DNA of 64,000 bases from Marinoscillum sp965229915. Lineage in GTDB: Bacteria; Bacteroidota; Bacteroidia; Cytophagales; Cyclobacteriaceae. A program made the translations under genes and the position numbers. Positions within the stretch are counted from its first letter, which is position 1. Every line of letters begins with the position of its first letter. The stretch spans positions 4,402,001-4,466,000 of the forward strand of contig NZ_CBDDJZ010000001.1 of NCBI RefSeq assembly GCF_965229915.1. The letters are read 5' to 3'. A model generated the notes under the pieces. That model searched no databases. It was not told the DNA's origin and saw nothing but the letters and a program-made list of their open reading frames with translations. Shown one piece after another: positions 45,601 through 53,748 of this stretch.

Positions 45601-48600
45601 CTATCTCTGGCGACAATATCGGGTTGATTTTGGATGGTCTGTTGAGAATATCTGGAGGCACGTTGGATATGTCAGTAACAGGAGATAATGGCAATAACTT
45701 TATTGAATATGGATCTTCTGACAATGCTACTATAGATGTTTCAGCCGGATCATTGCTGGTGGGATCTCAGGTCCGCAGGAAACTAACGGCTGTTACCGGT
45801 TTGCTTAACTACTCCCAGAGTGGAGGTATTGCCCGCTTTGGTATAGAAGCTGCTCCAGCAGCTACACGTGGAGTATTTGAAGTAATCAACAGTGGCAGTG
45901 AGTTTACATTGACTGGTGGCGAGTTTACCATTGTTCGTGAAAACGGGTCATCTACCGTCGGGTCATTGATCATTAAGCCTGATGTTGATGATGTAGATGT
46001 TACTGGGTCCACGATTACTATCGGGAGTGCAGATACACCAGCCAATCAAGATGATATTGGTATTGATTCAAACGTTGGTCTGAGTAGTCTTCTAATCACT
46101 GGAAACAACAACCCAACCGCCAAGATCTACAATACAGATTTGGAAGTAAACGCGGTGACTATTGAGTCAGGAGGAACTTTTGATGCCAATGGATACGATT
46201 TTACAGTAAATGGTGACTTTGATAATGATGGATTCTTTGTCAACGGAGGCACCGATATCAATCAGCAAACTACTTATTTCCCATCTAATTCGGCTCAAGA
46301 TATTCTTGGCTCAGGTACCACAGAGTTTTTCAATCTAGAAAAGAGCGGCTCAGGGACATTGACCGTGAGTAATAGTTTCACGGTGGCAAATGATTTAAGT
46401 GTTTTGGGTGGTACGCTCAGCACCGGGACATCTGCTGTTTATCTGGAAGGGGATATGGTACATGACGCTATTCATACAAGTGCTTCAGCTGGGCCGGGGA
46501 TCGTTTTTAGTGGTGGTGATGGTCAGAATCTGGATACCTCAGTCGATACCGGCGAATTTGGCGTTTTGACTATTGATAATTCCAATGGTGTGGAAATACC
46601 AGGTGACGGAAAGACCTTCCAGATTAATGACAAGATCATACTCAGCTCTGGTGTGCTTAATATTGGTGGAAACCTGTTGATTATGAATGAAAGTGCCATT
46701 TTCGAAAATGGAAGTGGCGGCACATCTAGAACGGACTTCAATACCAACAGCATGGTGACAGTAAATGCTAGTATTACCGATAATGGTGTTCGAAAAATCT
46801 ACAATGACGCCTTTGTGGGTACTTATTTATATCCGATCGGGCTAAACTACTACACACCAGCAGAGATCAATGTGACCTCTCTGACAGGAGGTAATGCCGG
46901 TGAAATTACCATCAAGCCGATTGAAGATATTGCAGGAGGTATCCCTGATGATTCTGATGAAACATGTTTCGGAGACAACAGTGATTATGTAGATCTGGAT
47001 AACATTCTACAATTCTACTGGCTGTTGAGATCAAATAATATTACTGATTTTGATGGGTCTATTTTTCTCTATCACGTTGATAATCTTGAGGCAGTTGATA
47101 ATACTCAGGGACTGGATCTGACCAATTATGCTCCGGCTCGCCTATTGGACAATACTTCTTCCTGGGACAAAAACTACAGTGAGACCCTTTTTGATGAGGT
47201 GGCCAATGTGTCGATGTTCCAGGCAAGCTCGGTGGCAGACTATGCAAACCTGACCAGTGATGACCTGTCCGGTACCTACACTGCCGGGATTACCAGAGAT
47301 GATAGTGACGCTGCATTATGCGGAGGGGCTATTCCAGATGTGGTCCCAGAATATGTGACTGAGGTGACGGGAAGCGGAGATGTGGATGATATATTATCTT
47401 ATGCTACACTACCAGGAGGAACTGCTCCAGGACTTGGAGAATCACCCGATTTACGTATTGCAGGAGATTTTACGCTGACCCTGACAAATGAGTTCTGGAG
47501 ATTCCGGAAAGTAACCATTGAGTCTGGTGCAACGCTGAATATATCGGGTGCTGGTGTGAATCTTGGAACCCTCACAGGAGACGGAACCCTTCGGTTGACC
47601 AATACCAATTCCTTACCTGCTGGTGAATACACCTCCTTTGAAGCTGACGCAGGATGTACCACGGGTGGTGGTTTTGAACTCAACGTTACCACAGGAAATA
47701 ATGTCGATTTGGCACTTCCTTTCGATCGATTGAGACGCCTGATTCTCTCTGGTGATGGGGACAAAGTCCTTACGAATGGTTCATCTTTTGATATCTGTGA
47801 GAATTTGGAAATACTTGATGCAGGCTCACTTACACTGGGAGACAATACTACACTGAATATCAAAGGAAATATCATTAAAGATCCTACAGCATCCTTTGAT
47901 GGAGATTTCAATAACGCTTTGATCATCATGGATGGTTCATCACAGCAAACTATCGATGGAGATTTTACCGGCGCTGAGGCTTTGCAAAGTTTGGAGGTCG
48001 ACAATAGTGCGGGACTTACTATCGACAATGCGGCAGATGACAATGTGGAGGTAGAAGATCTCATCATGACGAACGGTAGGATTACAACGAATGCAGATAA
48101 CTCGTTGATCATACTCAACACAGGAAGTATCACTGGTAATTTTGGATCATCCACATTTGTTGATGGACCACTGTTGAGAAGACTGGAGACCAGTACAGAT
48201 GTGCAGTTTTTCCCTGTTGGGGATGGCACTGTTTACCTTCCTTTCTCTGTGAGCAACACCCAGGGCTATGGAGGGACTAAGGACTGGATGGTCCAGTATC
48301 ATGACAGAAACCCAACTACTGCTAGCTCTCTAATCACCAATGTGAATGCTACCTATGATTTCTCCACCTGGAGCAGTGAGGTCAATGATGCTAAATCCAA
48401 AATATTCAAGCAGGACTTGTTTGAAGTATCGGTGGCATCACCAGCTACAGCGGATGTAAGACCTTACTGGGATGGAGACTCCAATGTAGGTTCTGGACAA
48501 AGCACCTGGCAGTATCTGCGTGTCATGGTTTGGGATGCTGTGGATCAGACCTGGGAAAGCTACGGCAATGGTAATCTTACCTACTCGGGCATGTCGGCTT

Positions 48601-49244
48601 CCAGTGGTTCCGTGATTTCTGATACCGATTTGAGTTTCAGTACCAATTTCGTCACACTTGGGTCCAATGAACCTGTTCCTTTACCAGTAGACCTGGTAGA
48701 ATTCAAGGCTACTGCTAAAGATGGAGTGGTCATCCTCGACTGGCAGACTGCCTCAGAGAAAAGTAATGATCGATTTGAAGTAGAACGGATCAATCAGGAT
48801 GGCGAGTTTGAAATAATAGGAATAGTCAAGGGATCTGGTGATTCGAATGAGCTATTGGCTTATCAGTTTACAGACCAGCAGCCGTACCGAGGCATTAATT
48901 ACTACCGCTTGCGACAGGTAGATTTTGACGGACAGTACGAGTACAGTGGCATTGTTGCAGCGAATAACGATAGTTTCTTTAGTGGGATGGATGTATCTAT
49001 ATATCCTAATCCGATAGTAGGTCCGGAGGTGAATGTAAGAATCACTACTGGTGACGAGTTGAGTGAAATTCAGTTTGTTTTAATGGACGCTTCAGGAAGG
49101 GTCCTTAATAAGCAGCAGGTAAAACCTACTTTGGGGATGGCGGATTATTTGGTAGAATTCAGTGAGGAGATAGGATCAGGAGTCTTTTACCTGGTAGTAG
49201 TCCAGGGAGACAACAAACGTGTGGTAAGAATGGTTGCTCACTAG
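39687..49244 (+). CDS. Giant T9SS type A surface protein with ConA/LamG-like N-terminus and beta-solenoid-like body
   Basis: The product has 3,185 residues. A signal peptide (ending IVYSQ) is followed by a concanavalin A/LamG-like domain (about 30-260: ILWLDAQN, TWSDLSGNGNDF, LADKYGLT). A DUF8202-like segment reaches about 430 (IGTANGTDLHDISGYSSGL). Long Gly/Asn/Thr-rich repeats then suggest a beta-solenoid, with recurring openings such as DWSDSDTWTLD (residue 453), NWNTQSTWST (about 1575) and a related start near 2555. The C-terminus has LPVDLVEFKA, then a type A T9SS sorting domain from about 3105 (DVSIYPNPI). It is probably an adhesin or matrix protein; no catalytic motif was seen. Its end overlaps the rsmE gene by 4 bases. 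Confidence 0.92.
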   Translation: MLRKPSTLAVLLLFTLTIVYSQTGPAGVGNSTNNILWLDAQNPSSLSAALVNDDPVTTWSDLSGNGNDFLQQAADPVPLFRNDGLDAGTFNVVQFDGTERYLTLADNDDLDLNLDELTIIGVYNRVATDASARGILSKRTSFGSQMSYYIYTYTGNDLHFAVNTSGNTVLNSNNPTVSGDNLFTVAYNGSQQQIFLGSDDEGSNSKTGTVNNSTSNFIMGALNNDYGTYFNGELAEVIMFRTALNGAERLIIENYLADKYGLTITNDFFGNYTDYDAAYDDDLRAIGTANGTDLHDISGYSSGLQLEATAQLDATNEFAFFAHDAGTAHATGAVTNIDGVNVTERWAKDYYIETSQNGLTDAASIETKFRFDFSEAGLTLSGASTDFVLLYRSTTADDFTRVFANSYAIESTDQVVVSIPSSRLRSGYYTLGKGTQITSRTWYVLQNGDWSDSDTWTLDAGSAPIPNNPLDEVPGIEDDVIIRNGKTVTIQSTTNNLTVASVTVDGTLDMTTSSGHDFNIINGQGIIRISGNGGVSNFPDGNTITSNGFGNPANGGLLQVRGTGFTFDQDEVFKDVRIRLDNNTDVIELGADLTVNGDFDVRFGTFQFGDGSGTSRTLTVLGDFSVENNGSTQDGRVTTANVPASSARHQFNLYGNFLNEGTAQFSDRTAVNYAAESTNGVVDINLVSTNSDQQIDCNGLTYFYRLEIVKGSVDFTANIQADDPGNFILTGYANDNVDGDVDAPNDNDNAFALITGTASLGTNVSVRLNTTGNYSIGANAKLLVNGANVTKTGGAAVTPYGVLEVAAGILEVPSGSGITTRDAGQINVSGGQVWVSQIRTSIQGSVAQGGFQQTGGTVNVWDYSAGESPILGQAAGSANADYARFALTYEGNAFTMTGGTLNIKDATGSGLLFINSDPDNISVTGGTVNLYSSITGNSIVSSEAPFWNLNIYNSNAATSAKITIDSLTNGPGGVNDRKITDSDLVVYNDLRIKTSTTRTSGSNTYGAYLDLCPLNNCSNLEVGGDLYIEDSGVLDVWAWDGSDNDGSATVTMNGGENAVLYVGDITTYTNSLVEFEYPDAGPWPSGFGSGDETYGVYTLPFYNWVIDKDDAVLYLAAKSPGKGDGSPGSNASLYKTSGGGKNLSRYAVRLVVVTNEFQLLSGTLNQNDPFSTLQLTESDGTAFGTVGDPVGYGMYLLGSITNQGQCFVYEDGTTRKEGTVNIRAGGDVTINSTEGSGFGNLEINNAGFDITLTSDLSVGRLQYAAGVIDIGTNNLKVDVFEFLDLSSSGFIPAVGGQGVYSTSDYIRMAGNASDGGLSIKMPRSLTLYESATPSFPDANYTEEYNIVDRATYYVDGQVYNTPDRLWFPIGTAANSTERYTPAVMHVVDDAGVTYDGDEYVTVRVVDKELQTTDLTGGDILSYYWKVSTEGFDAGLPEISWIFQYDDSDIDGGDETNYVPGKVESSGSYLRSNDGTDQAVKDGGAAGNSGNIVGTNPGNIIMFNGTNVDAVGDDANDEIDSGTADGVYDQGNVDNNWTTPWPGTGFTLEEANYTAGESARFVGAPEIFYTRKTSNGDQNWNTQSTWSTVGVQGATASSLPGAGDVVILGAHNGPSINGSWTQVPIRLDVNINTTVAEIQFEEAGAGEERARLFPQSGTDHDWGRVIGNGEIQLFFSNSGNVPTFDATNDFGDFLNNENSTWNLAHQGGAGTGNAVVMPTFPSEFPTLRITATGGSNGGTDGWGNQRIVTFTNPIQVNSQLQVANRAALWVQDDITVNGDAEVGVGYGHGRIRFDNGTVSHTLSIGGDLRINGNNTFGADSYLDIESGGGNGVNHELKVGGDISLTQDDASDDAFLDLFTTSADNNVILELQGEGDHSLTNTTASVPDLYQLVLNKGSDTTNSFTISAEISLTEPTDIGAQSIEIVNGLLILDDPAIDVVLADGTQGSFYLPNAFNDDASSGSGGLEIAQGNATISGDNIGLILDGLLRISGGTLDMSVTGDNGNNFIEYGSSDNATIDVSAGSLLVGSQVRRKLTAVTGLLNYSQSGGIARFGIEAAPAATRGVFEVINSGSEFTLTGGEFTIVRENGSSTVGSLIIKPDVDDVDVTGSTITIGSADTPANQDDIGIDSNVGLSSLLITGNNNPTAKIYNTDLEVNAVTIESGGTFDANGYDFTVNGDFDNDGFFVNGGTDINQQTTYFPSNSAQDILGSGTTEFFNLEKSGSGTLTVSNSFTVANDLSVLGGTLSTGTSAVYLEGDMVHDAIHTSASAGPGIVFSGGDGQNLDTSVDTGEFGVLTIDNSNGVEIPGDGKTFQINDKIILSSGVLNIGGNLLIMNESAIFENGSGGTSRTDFNTNSMVTVNASITDNGVRKIYNDAFVGTYLYPIGLNYYTPAEINVTSLTGGNAGEITIKPIEDIAGGIPDDSDETCFGDNSDYVDLDNILQFYWLLRSNNITDFDGSIFLYHVDNLEAVDNTQGLDLTNYAPARLLDNTSSWDKNYSETLFDEVANVSMFQASSVADYANLTSDDLSGTYTAGITRDDSDAALCGGAIPDVVPEYVTEVTGSGDVDDILSYATLPGGTAPGLGESPDLRIAGDFTLTLTNEFWRFRKVTIESGATLNISGAGVNLGTLTGDGTLRLTNTNSLPAGEYTSFEADAGCTTGGGFELNVTTGNNVDLALPFDRLRRLILSGDGDKVLTNGSSFDICENLEILDAGSLTLGDNTTLNIKGNIIKDPTASFDGDFNNALIIMDGSSQQTIDGDFTGAEALQSLEVDNSAGLTIDNAADDNVEVEDLIMTNGRITTNADNSLIILNTGSITGNFGSSTFVDGPLLRRLETSTDVQFFPVGDGTVYLPFSVSNTQGYGGTKDWMVQYHDRNPTTASSLITNVNATYDFSTWSSEVNDAKSKIFKQDLFEVSVASPATADVRPYWDGDSNVGSGQSTWQYLRVMVWDAVDQTWESYGNGNLTYSGMSASSGSVISDTDLSFSTNFVTLGSNEPVPLPVDLVEFKATAKDGVVILDWQTASEKSNDRFEVERINQDGEFEIIGIVKGSGDSNELLAYQFTDQQPYRGINYYRLRQVDFDGQYEYSGIVAANNDSFFSGMDVSIYPNPIVGPEVNVRITTGDELSEIQFVLMDASGRVLNKQQVKPTLGMADYLVEFSEEIGSGVFYLVVVQGDNKRVVRMVAH

Positions 49245-49939
49245 TATCGATTAATAGTATTAACAAAATGGCTGGCCATAAGGCCGGCCGTTTCTGTTCT
49301 TAAGACACTTTTTCCAAGACTTATTTTTCTGAAACCGGATGCCACCGCCGATTTGGACTCCTCTTGGGTGAAATCCCCTTCAGGACCTATTAGTGTAAGG
49401 ACATTCCTGTCTTGTTGCAGTACTTCAGCATAATAGGGGAGGTTTTCCTCCACAACCGCAATGAATTTTAAATCAGATGGTGTCTGCGAAAGGAATTGAT
49501 CAAGTTTGACCAACTCATTTATCTTGGTCAGGTAACCGCTTTTTGATTGCTTCAAAGCACTTACAGCCTTCTTTTCCAACCGATCAATGCGCAGTTTGTC
49601 CCGTTCAGAGTTTTTGGTGAGCAAAAAGCTGATTTCATCCACTCCCAATTCACAGGCTTTTTCCACGAACCACTCTATTCGATCCATGTTTTTAGTGGGT
49701 GCTATAGCTATATGGTTATAAAACGATTTCCGTACCAATTGACGGGATTCAACGATCTCAAACTTGGTCTGCTTCTTGGATACTTCGGTGAGCAGGACTT
49801 TGTACATGCCGCCCACACCGTCAAATATTCCCACTTCGTCACCAGATGTTTTCCTCAAAACTCTTGTGCAATGCTGGTGCTCATCTTCAGGCAGCTCATG
49901 AATGCCTTTAGCAATATCCGGTTGGTAGAAGTAGATCAT
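49241..49939 (-). CDS. rsmE: 16S rRNA (uracil(1498)-N(3))-methyltransferase
   Basis: The product has 232 residues from the ATG at 49939; six more residues are possible from 49957 but precede the usual start (MIYFYQP). The SPOUT fold is clear: DEHQHCTRVLRKTSGDEV at the N-terminus, HIAIAPTKNMDRIEWFVEK in the middle, and the knot LIGPEGDFTQEE, LGKSVLRTETAGL at the end. It methylates U1498 of 16S rRNA. It is convergent with the giant gene and follows, on the same strand, the AraC regulator gene. Confidence 0.94.
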   Translation of the reverse strand: MIYFYQPDIAKGIHELPEDEHQHCTRVLRKTSGDEVGIFDGVGGMYKVLLTEVSKKQTKFEIVESRQLVRKSFYNHIAIAPTKNMDRIEWFVEKACELGVDEISFLLTKNSERDKLRIDRLEKKAVSALKQSKSGYLTKINELVKLDQFLSQTPSDLKFIAVVEENLPYYAEVLQQDRNVLTLIGPEGDFTQEESKSAVASGFRKISLGKSVLRTETAGLMASHFVNTINRY

Positions 49940-49963
49940 TCCTTCGAAGATAAACAACGATTG

Positions 49964-51451
49964 TCAAGCCTGATTAAAATATTGTCTGGGAGTGCATCCT
50001 TTGATCTTTTTAAACACCCTGTTAAAAGTGGGCTTGGAGTTAAAACCTACCGACAGGGCCGCTTCCAGGTAGGAGTCTTGTGGGCTTTTCTCCACTCTCT
50101 GCACAAAGGCATTGATGCGGTAGGTATTGATGAGCTCAGTGAAGTTTTGGTCAAACTGCTCATTGACCACTCTGGAGAGCGTATGGGTGGCTGTTGGAAT
50201 TTTATGGGCCACATACTCAAGCGTCAAATCCGGTTTAAGATAAATCCGCTCCTCCATTAGCATACGCATGAGCTTTGCTTTGACGATGGTCACCTCATCC
50301 TCATTGAGCCTGGAATCTTGATACTTTCTGCGTTCACGCAATACCTCTGGGTGCTTTACAGCATAATAGGCCAAAGCAAAAATGATGAGTGAAAAAAGCA
50401 ACCACAATAGATCTATTAGGTATTCTGACAAGTAGAGTAAGTGTAACTCTGTAAACTCGCCCACCAGGTATATGACCACAGCGGTTGCCCACAGTGAGAG
50501 ATAAACTGCTTTGATATTGAGTACTCCATCAAGGAAACGTACGTACTTTTTCTGCTTGTCAGAGAGATGGTCTTGACTGGAATAGGACTTGATCAATCCA
50601 CGGCATTTTAGCCAGTAAAAACAGTTAAACAATAAGGCCAATAACCCTGTGGTGGCAAAATATGGAAAGAGGTCTTTATCGATGATACGGTAGATCAGTG
50701 TTTGTTCCTCCATCATCAGGAATGGAATATAAAGTGCCATTTGGACTGTGGCCGGGGCAAACTGAAACCAAATAGGTTCTTTGCGATCCATGCCCAGCAG
50801 CTTTTGAATATAGAGGTAAAAGATCGGTCCGTAGGTAAACAAGATAAGCTCTGGTACGAAAATCAACTTGGGTTGCCAGGTGAACACATCAGGATCAAAC
50901 GTGGATGCTCTTCCCAGCAGGGATATGGTGATCAGTGTTAAGAGTATGGATAAGATCGAATTGGCTCGTTTGTTTTGGTTGCGAATGGTATTAATGGCAA
51001 TGACCAATAGAAAACCCTGGATAGACATGATCAACAAGAAAAACATGTGAATTCTATAAGTACCGATGGAGATGTCTTCCCATGCTTCCACTGCTACTAA
51101 GACCTGTTCAGTTGGACTGCTGATTATAACCTGTCTGTTTGGTCGAGCACGACCATTTTCCCGGGCTTCTACAGCGTCCCAATTGCCGCGTGTGATCTTG
51201 AAAGAGAAAGTGTCTTGATTGTGGTTTACCACGAGCTTGTATTTGCCAGTAGGCGTCCTCTCAAATTTCCGAGACTCCAGGTCAGGAATCCACCCATCAA
51301 GGTCTGTGGCCAGGTAGAGCGAAGCATCATGGGGGGTGTTATTGGGCAGTTGGTCTACTACAATAGTAGTCTGATTGGTAGAGTCTATTTGGGTATGACC
51401 CCATAGACTTACACATAATAACATTATGCATAATGTTCCCTTAATGTTCAC
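49964..51451 (-). CDS. Transmembrane AraC-type regulator with a periplasmic starch-binding-like domain
   Basis: The product has 495 residues. After a signal peptide (GTG start at 51451; cleavage near HTQ), residues 25-115 form a beta-sandwich with the signature of starch-binding CBM20/CBM48-like E-set domains: ASLYLATDLDGWIP, GKYKLVV, FSFKITRGNWDAVEA and NG.....NR. Then about seven transmembrane helices (130-360), a charged segment, and an AraC helix-turn-helix at about 390-495 (LTLEYVAHKIPTATHTLS and AALSVGFNSKPTFNRVFKKI). The layout is a one-component sensor: sugar bound in the periplasm, response on DNA inside. It is divergent from two alpha-amylase genes. The sensor reading is an inference from this domain and location. 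Confidence 0.85.
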   Translation of the reverse strand: MNIKGTLCIMLLCVSLWGHTQIDSTNQTTIVVDQLPNNTPHDASLYLATDLDGWIPDLESRKFERTPTGKYKLVVNHNQDTFSFKITRGNWDAVEARENGRARPNRQVIISSPTEQVLVAVEAWEDISIGTYRIHMFFLLIMSIQGFLLVIAINTIRNQNKRANSILSILLTLITISLLGRASTFDPDVFTWQPKLIFVPELILFTYGPIFYLYIQKLLGMDRKEPIWFQFAPATVQMALYIPFLMMEEQTLIYRIIDKDLFPYFATTGLLALLFNCFYWLKCRGLIKSYSSQDHLSDKQKKYVRFLDGVLNIKAVYLSLWATAVVIYLVGEFTELHLLYLSEYLIDLLWLLFSLIIFALAYYAVKHPEVLRERRKYQDSRLNEDEVTIVKAKLMRMLMEERIYLKPDLTLEYVAHKIPTATHTLSRVVNEQFDQNFTELINTYRINAFVQRVEKSPQDSYLEAALSVGFNSKPTFNRVFKKIKGCTPRQYFNQA

Positions 51452-51481
51452 CGCTGCTAATTCGACTAATTATGAATTCCT

Positions 51482-51489
51482 CAAAAATA
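51482..51489 (-). promoter_or_regulatory. Predicted promoter of the starch-sensing AraC gene
   Basis: On the minus strand TATTTTTG (51489 to 51482) matches TAnnTTTG. Transcription would begin near 51475, leaving a leader of about 24 bases before the GTG at 51451. No perfect -7 box for the divergent amylase genes was found in this 194-bp gap, which fits a need for an activator. Confidence 0.5.
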
Positions 51490-51645
51490 ATTCAATCTAA
51501 AAGTTAGTTAATGGTGGATTTATAATAATACATCTACCTAATTATAAAAGTATCAATTTATAAAATGAGGCGAAACATGTGTTAGAATGGGTGAAATTCA
51601 GCATCATCTTGATAAAACTATTATGATAAACCTAATTCCAAATTG

Positions 51646-53691
51646 ATGATGAAAAAACAACTACTTACAATTTGTTTAGCTGTCATGACCCTGTGGGTCA
51701 CGGCACAAGTACCCAATGATGACCGGGTTCTTTTACAGGGATTCTACTGGGAAGCCTCACATGACTACACAGAAGACTGGTATGAGTATGTAGAAGCTAA
51801 AGCTGCAGACATGGACGCAGCAGGCATAGATATGATCTGGTTGCCACCACCCAGCAATGCCGGTTCACTGGAAGGGTATCTACCAAGAGAACTCAATAAC
51901 TTTGCTAACAACTACGGAACGCTCAGTGAGCACCAAAGTCTCCTGTCTACCCTAGACGGACTTGGTATCGAAGCGATTGCAGACATTGTAATCAACCACC
52001 GAGTGGGTTCGACCAATTGGGTGGACTTTACAAACCCTACCTGGGGGACCAACGCCATCACTGCCGATGATGAAGTGTGGAGTCAGCCGGCGTATAGCTC
52101 TATTGGCTTGAGAGGTAATAATGACACGGGGACTCCTTATGCTGCGGCGCGTGATGTGGATCATACCCAGACATTTGTTCAGAATGACATCAAGGCTTTT
52201 TTGGACAACCTGAAAGCTATTGGGTATGATGGCTGGCGTTATGATTTTGTTCACGGATTTGATCCGTACTACTTCACCGTTTATAACGGGCACACCAATC
52301 CTACATTCTCTGTGGGAGAAAACTGGAATCAGGACAAGCAAGTGGTGCAGGACTGGATTGACGACACTGGATCTACTGCGTTTGACTTCTCTACTTATTA
52401 TTCACTGAAAGGTGTGATCAGGGATAATAACTATTCCTACCTTGCCTATCAGGGAAGTCCTGCAGGTGGTATTGGTTGGGACCCTAAGAACTACACCACA
52501 TTCATTGAGAATCATGACACTCCTGACTATGATCCCAATAACAATGTGCTAAATGGAACCAATGTAGGTCAAGCCTATGCTTATCTGCTCACGCATCCAG
52601 GAGTGCCGTGTATTTACTGGAACCACCTCTACGAATGGGGTAGTACAGTGACTAACGAAATTAAAGCACTCATCCAGGTTAGAAAAGAGGCCGGAATTCA
52701 CAGCCAAAGTCCCGTGACCATCCATCGCAGTGAAAATGGACTGTATGTTGCTTCTATAGATGGCGATAATTTTACCGTCTTCATAAAAATGGGCTACTCC
52801 AACTGGGGAGATCCTGCCAATGAGGGTATGGGTGGTGTCTGGCAAGTAGCAGCTTCTGGTAATAACTATGCTATCTGGAAGGAAGGTAATGGAACAGGTG
52901 GAGGTGGCGGTACTACAATGACCGTCTATGCACAAAACTATACACATGCATATGCTTGGGACAACAATCAAAATCCACTGCTCGGTAGCTGGCCGGGAAC
53001 TGCAATGACTTCAGGAGCAAATGGGTGGAATGAAATCACTATCAACGCTGAATGTGCCAATGTTATTTTCAGCTATAATGGAGGGAGTCAGACAGCAGAC
53101 TTAAATACTTGTGATGATACACCTTATTTCTACAATGGTCAATGGTATGGATCGGACCCTTTGGGAGGAGGAAGTAATACACTCACGGTTTATGCACAGG
53201 GATATACTCATTGCTATGCATGGGATAGCAACGGTCCGCTGCTAGGAGGCTGGCCAGGTTCAGCTATGTCCAGCACGGGCAATGGATGGAATAGCATAAC
53301 TATTCAGGCGAATTGCTCTAATGTGATCTTCAGTTACAATGGCGGGGGACAGACTGCAGACTTATATACATGTGGACCGGAAGCATATTGGCAGAATGGG
53401 AGCTGGTCTAGTAGCGCACGAGTCGCATTTTTTCAAGAATCATTTGAGATGTATCCCAATCCATTTTTTGGAGAGGCGAGTATTTCATTTCGACTGGAGG
53501 AGGAATCTGGCGTACAGCTTGATGTGTTCAATGCATCAGGGCAGAGTGTCCAGCTCCTTCACAAGAGAGTAGCAAAAGGTGATCACCAGGTCGCTTTGTA
53601 TGCTGATCAACTTCCGCCATCCAAAGCCATGTATATCGTGCGATTGACTGTGAATGGAGAAGTATTTACCAAAAAACTCATCGTCAAATAG
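51646..53691 (+). CDS. Secreted alpha-amylase: GH13, two CBM26 starch-binding modules, T9SS sorting domain
   Basis: The product has 681 residues from the ATG at 51646 (another ATG follows at 51649). A signal peptide ends WVTAQ. The GH13 barrel (about 25-400) resembles plant-type GH13_6: IWLPPPSNAGSLEGYLP, ADIVINHR, DGWRYDF with nucleophile Asp200, GENW with Glu225, ENHDT with Asp291. A Gly-rich linker follows at about 418. Two tandem CBM26-like modules (about 422-505 and 510-590) read VYAQNYTHAYAWD then GSWPGTAM, and VYAQGYTHCYAWD then GGWPGSAM. A type A T9SS sorting domain (MYPNPFFGEASISF) ends the protein. It should hydrolyse starch at or beyond the cell surface. It is divergent from the AraC sensor. 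Confidence 0.93.
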   Translation: MMKKQLLTICLAVMTLWVTAQVPNDDRVLLQGFYWEASHDYTEDWYEYVEAKAADMDAAGIDMIWLPPPSNAGSLEGYLPRELNNFANNYGTLSEHQSLLSTLDGLGIEAIADIVINHRVGSTNWVDFTNPTWGTNAITADDEVWSQPAYSSIGLRGNNDTGTPYAAARDVDHTQTFVQNDIKAFLDNLKAIGYDGWRYDFVHGFDPYYFTVYNGHTNPTFSVGENWNQDKQVVQDWIDDTGSTAFDFSTYYSLKGVIRDNNYSYLAYQGSPAGGIGWDPKNYTTFIENHDTPDYDPNNNVLNGTNVGQAYAYLLTHPGVPCIYWNHLYEWGSTVTNEIKALIQVRKEAGIHSQSPVTIHRSENGLYVASIDGDNFTVFIKMGYSNWGDPANEGMGGVWQVAASGNNYAIWKEGNGTGGGGGTTMTVYAQNYTHAYAWDNNQNPLLGSWPGTAMTSGANGWNEITINAECANVIFSYNGGSQTADLNTCDDTPYFYNGQWYGSDPLGGGSNTLTVYAQGYTHCYAWDSNGPLLGGWPGSAMSSTGNGWNSITIQANCSNVIFSYNGGGQTADLYTCGPEAYWQNGSWSSSARVAFFQESFEMYPNPFFGEASISFRLEEESGVQLDVFNASGQSVQLLHKRVAKGDHQVALYADQLPPSKAMYIVRLTVNGEVFTKKLIVK

Positions 53692-53748
53692 TGCACTTCC
53701 TGCTGTAATGATTTATGAAAAAAATGATAAATCAAACCCTAATTCAAA

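Noticed and set aside
47399..48229. A 276-residue minus-strand frame inside the giant surface protein gene
   Set aside because: It is antisense to a gene with clear repeats and a T9SS signal; its product is low-complexity (Ser/Pro/Leu-rich) with no domain or signal peptide.
49547..50260. A 237-residue plus-strand frame spanning the rsmE/AraC boundary
   Set aside because: It lies opposite two well-supported genes, covering both rsmE catalytic and AraC helix-turn-helix regions, and its product shows no recognisable domain.
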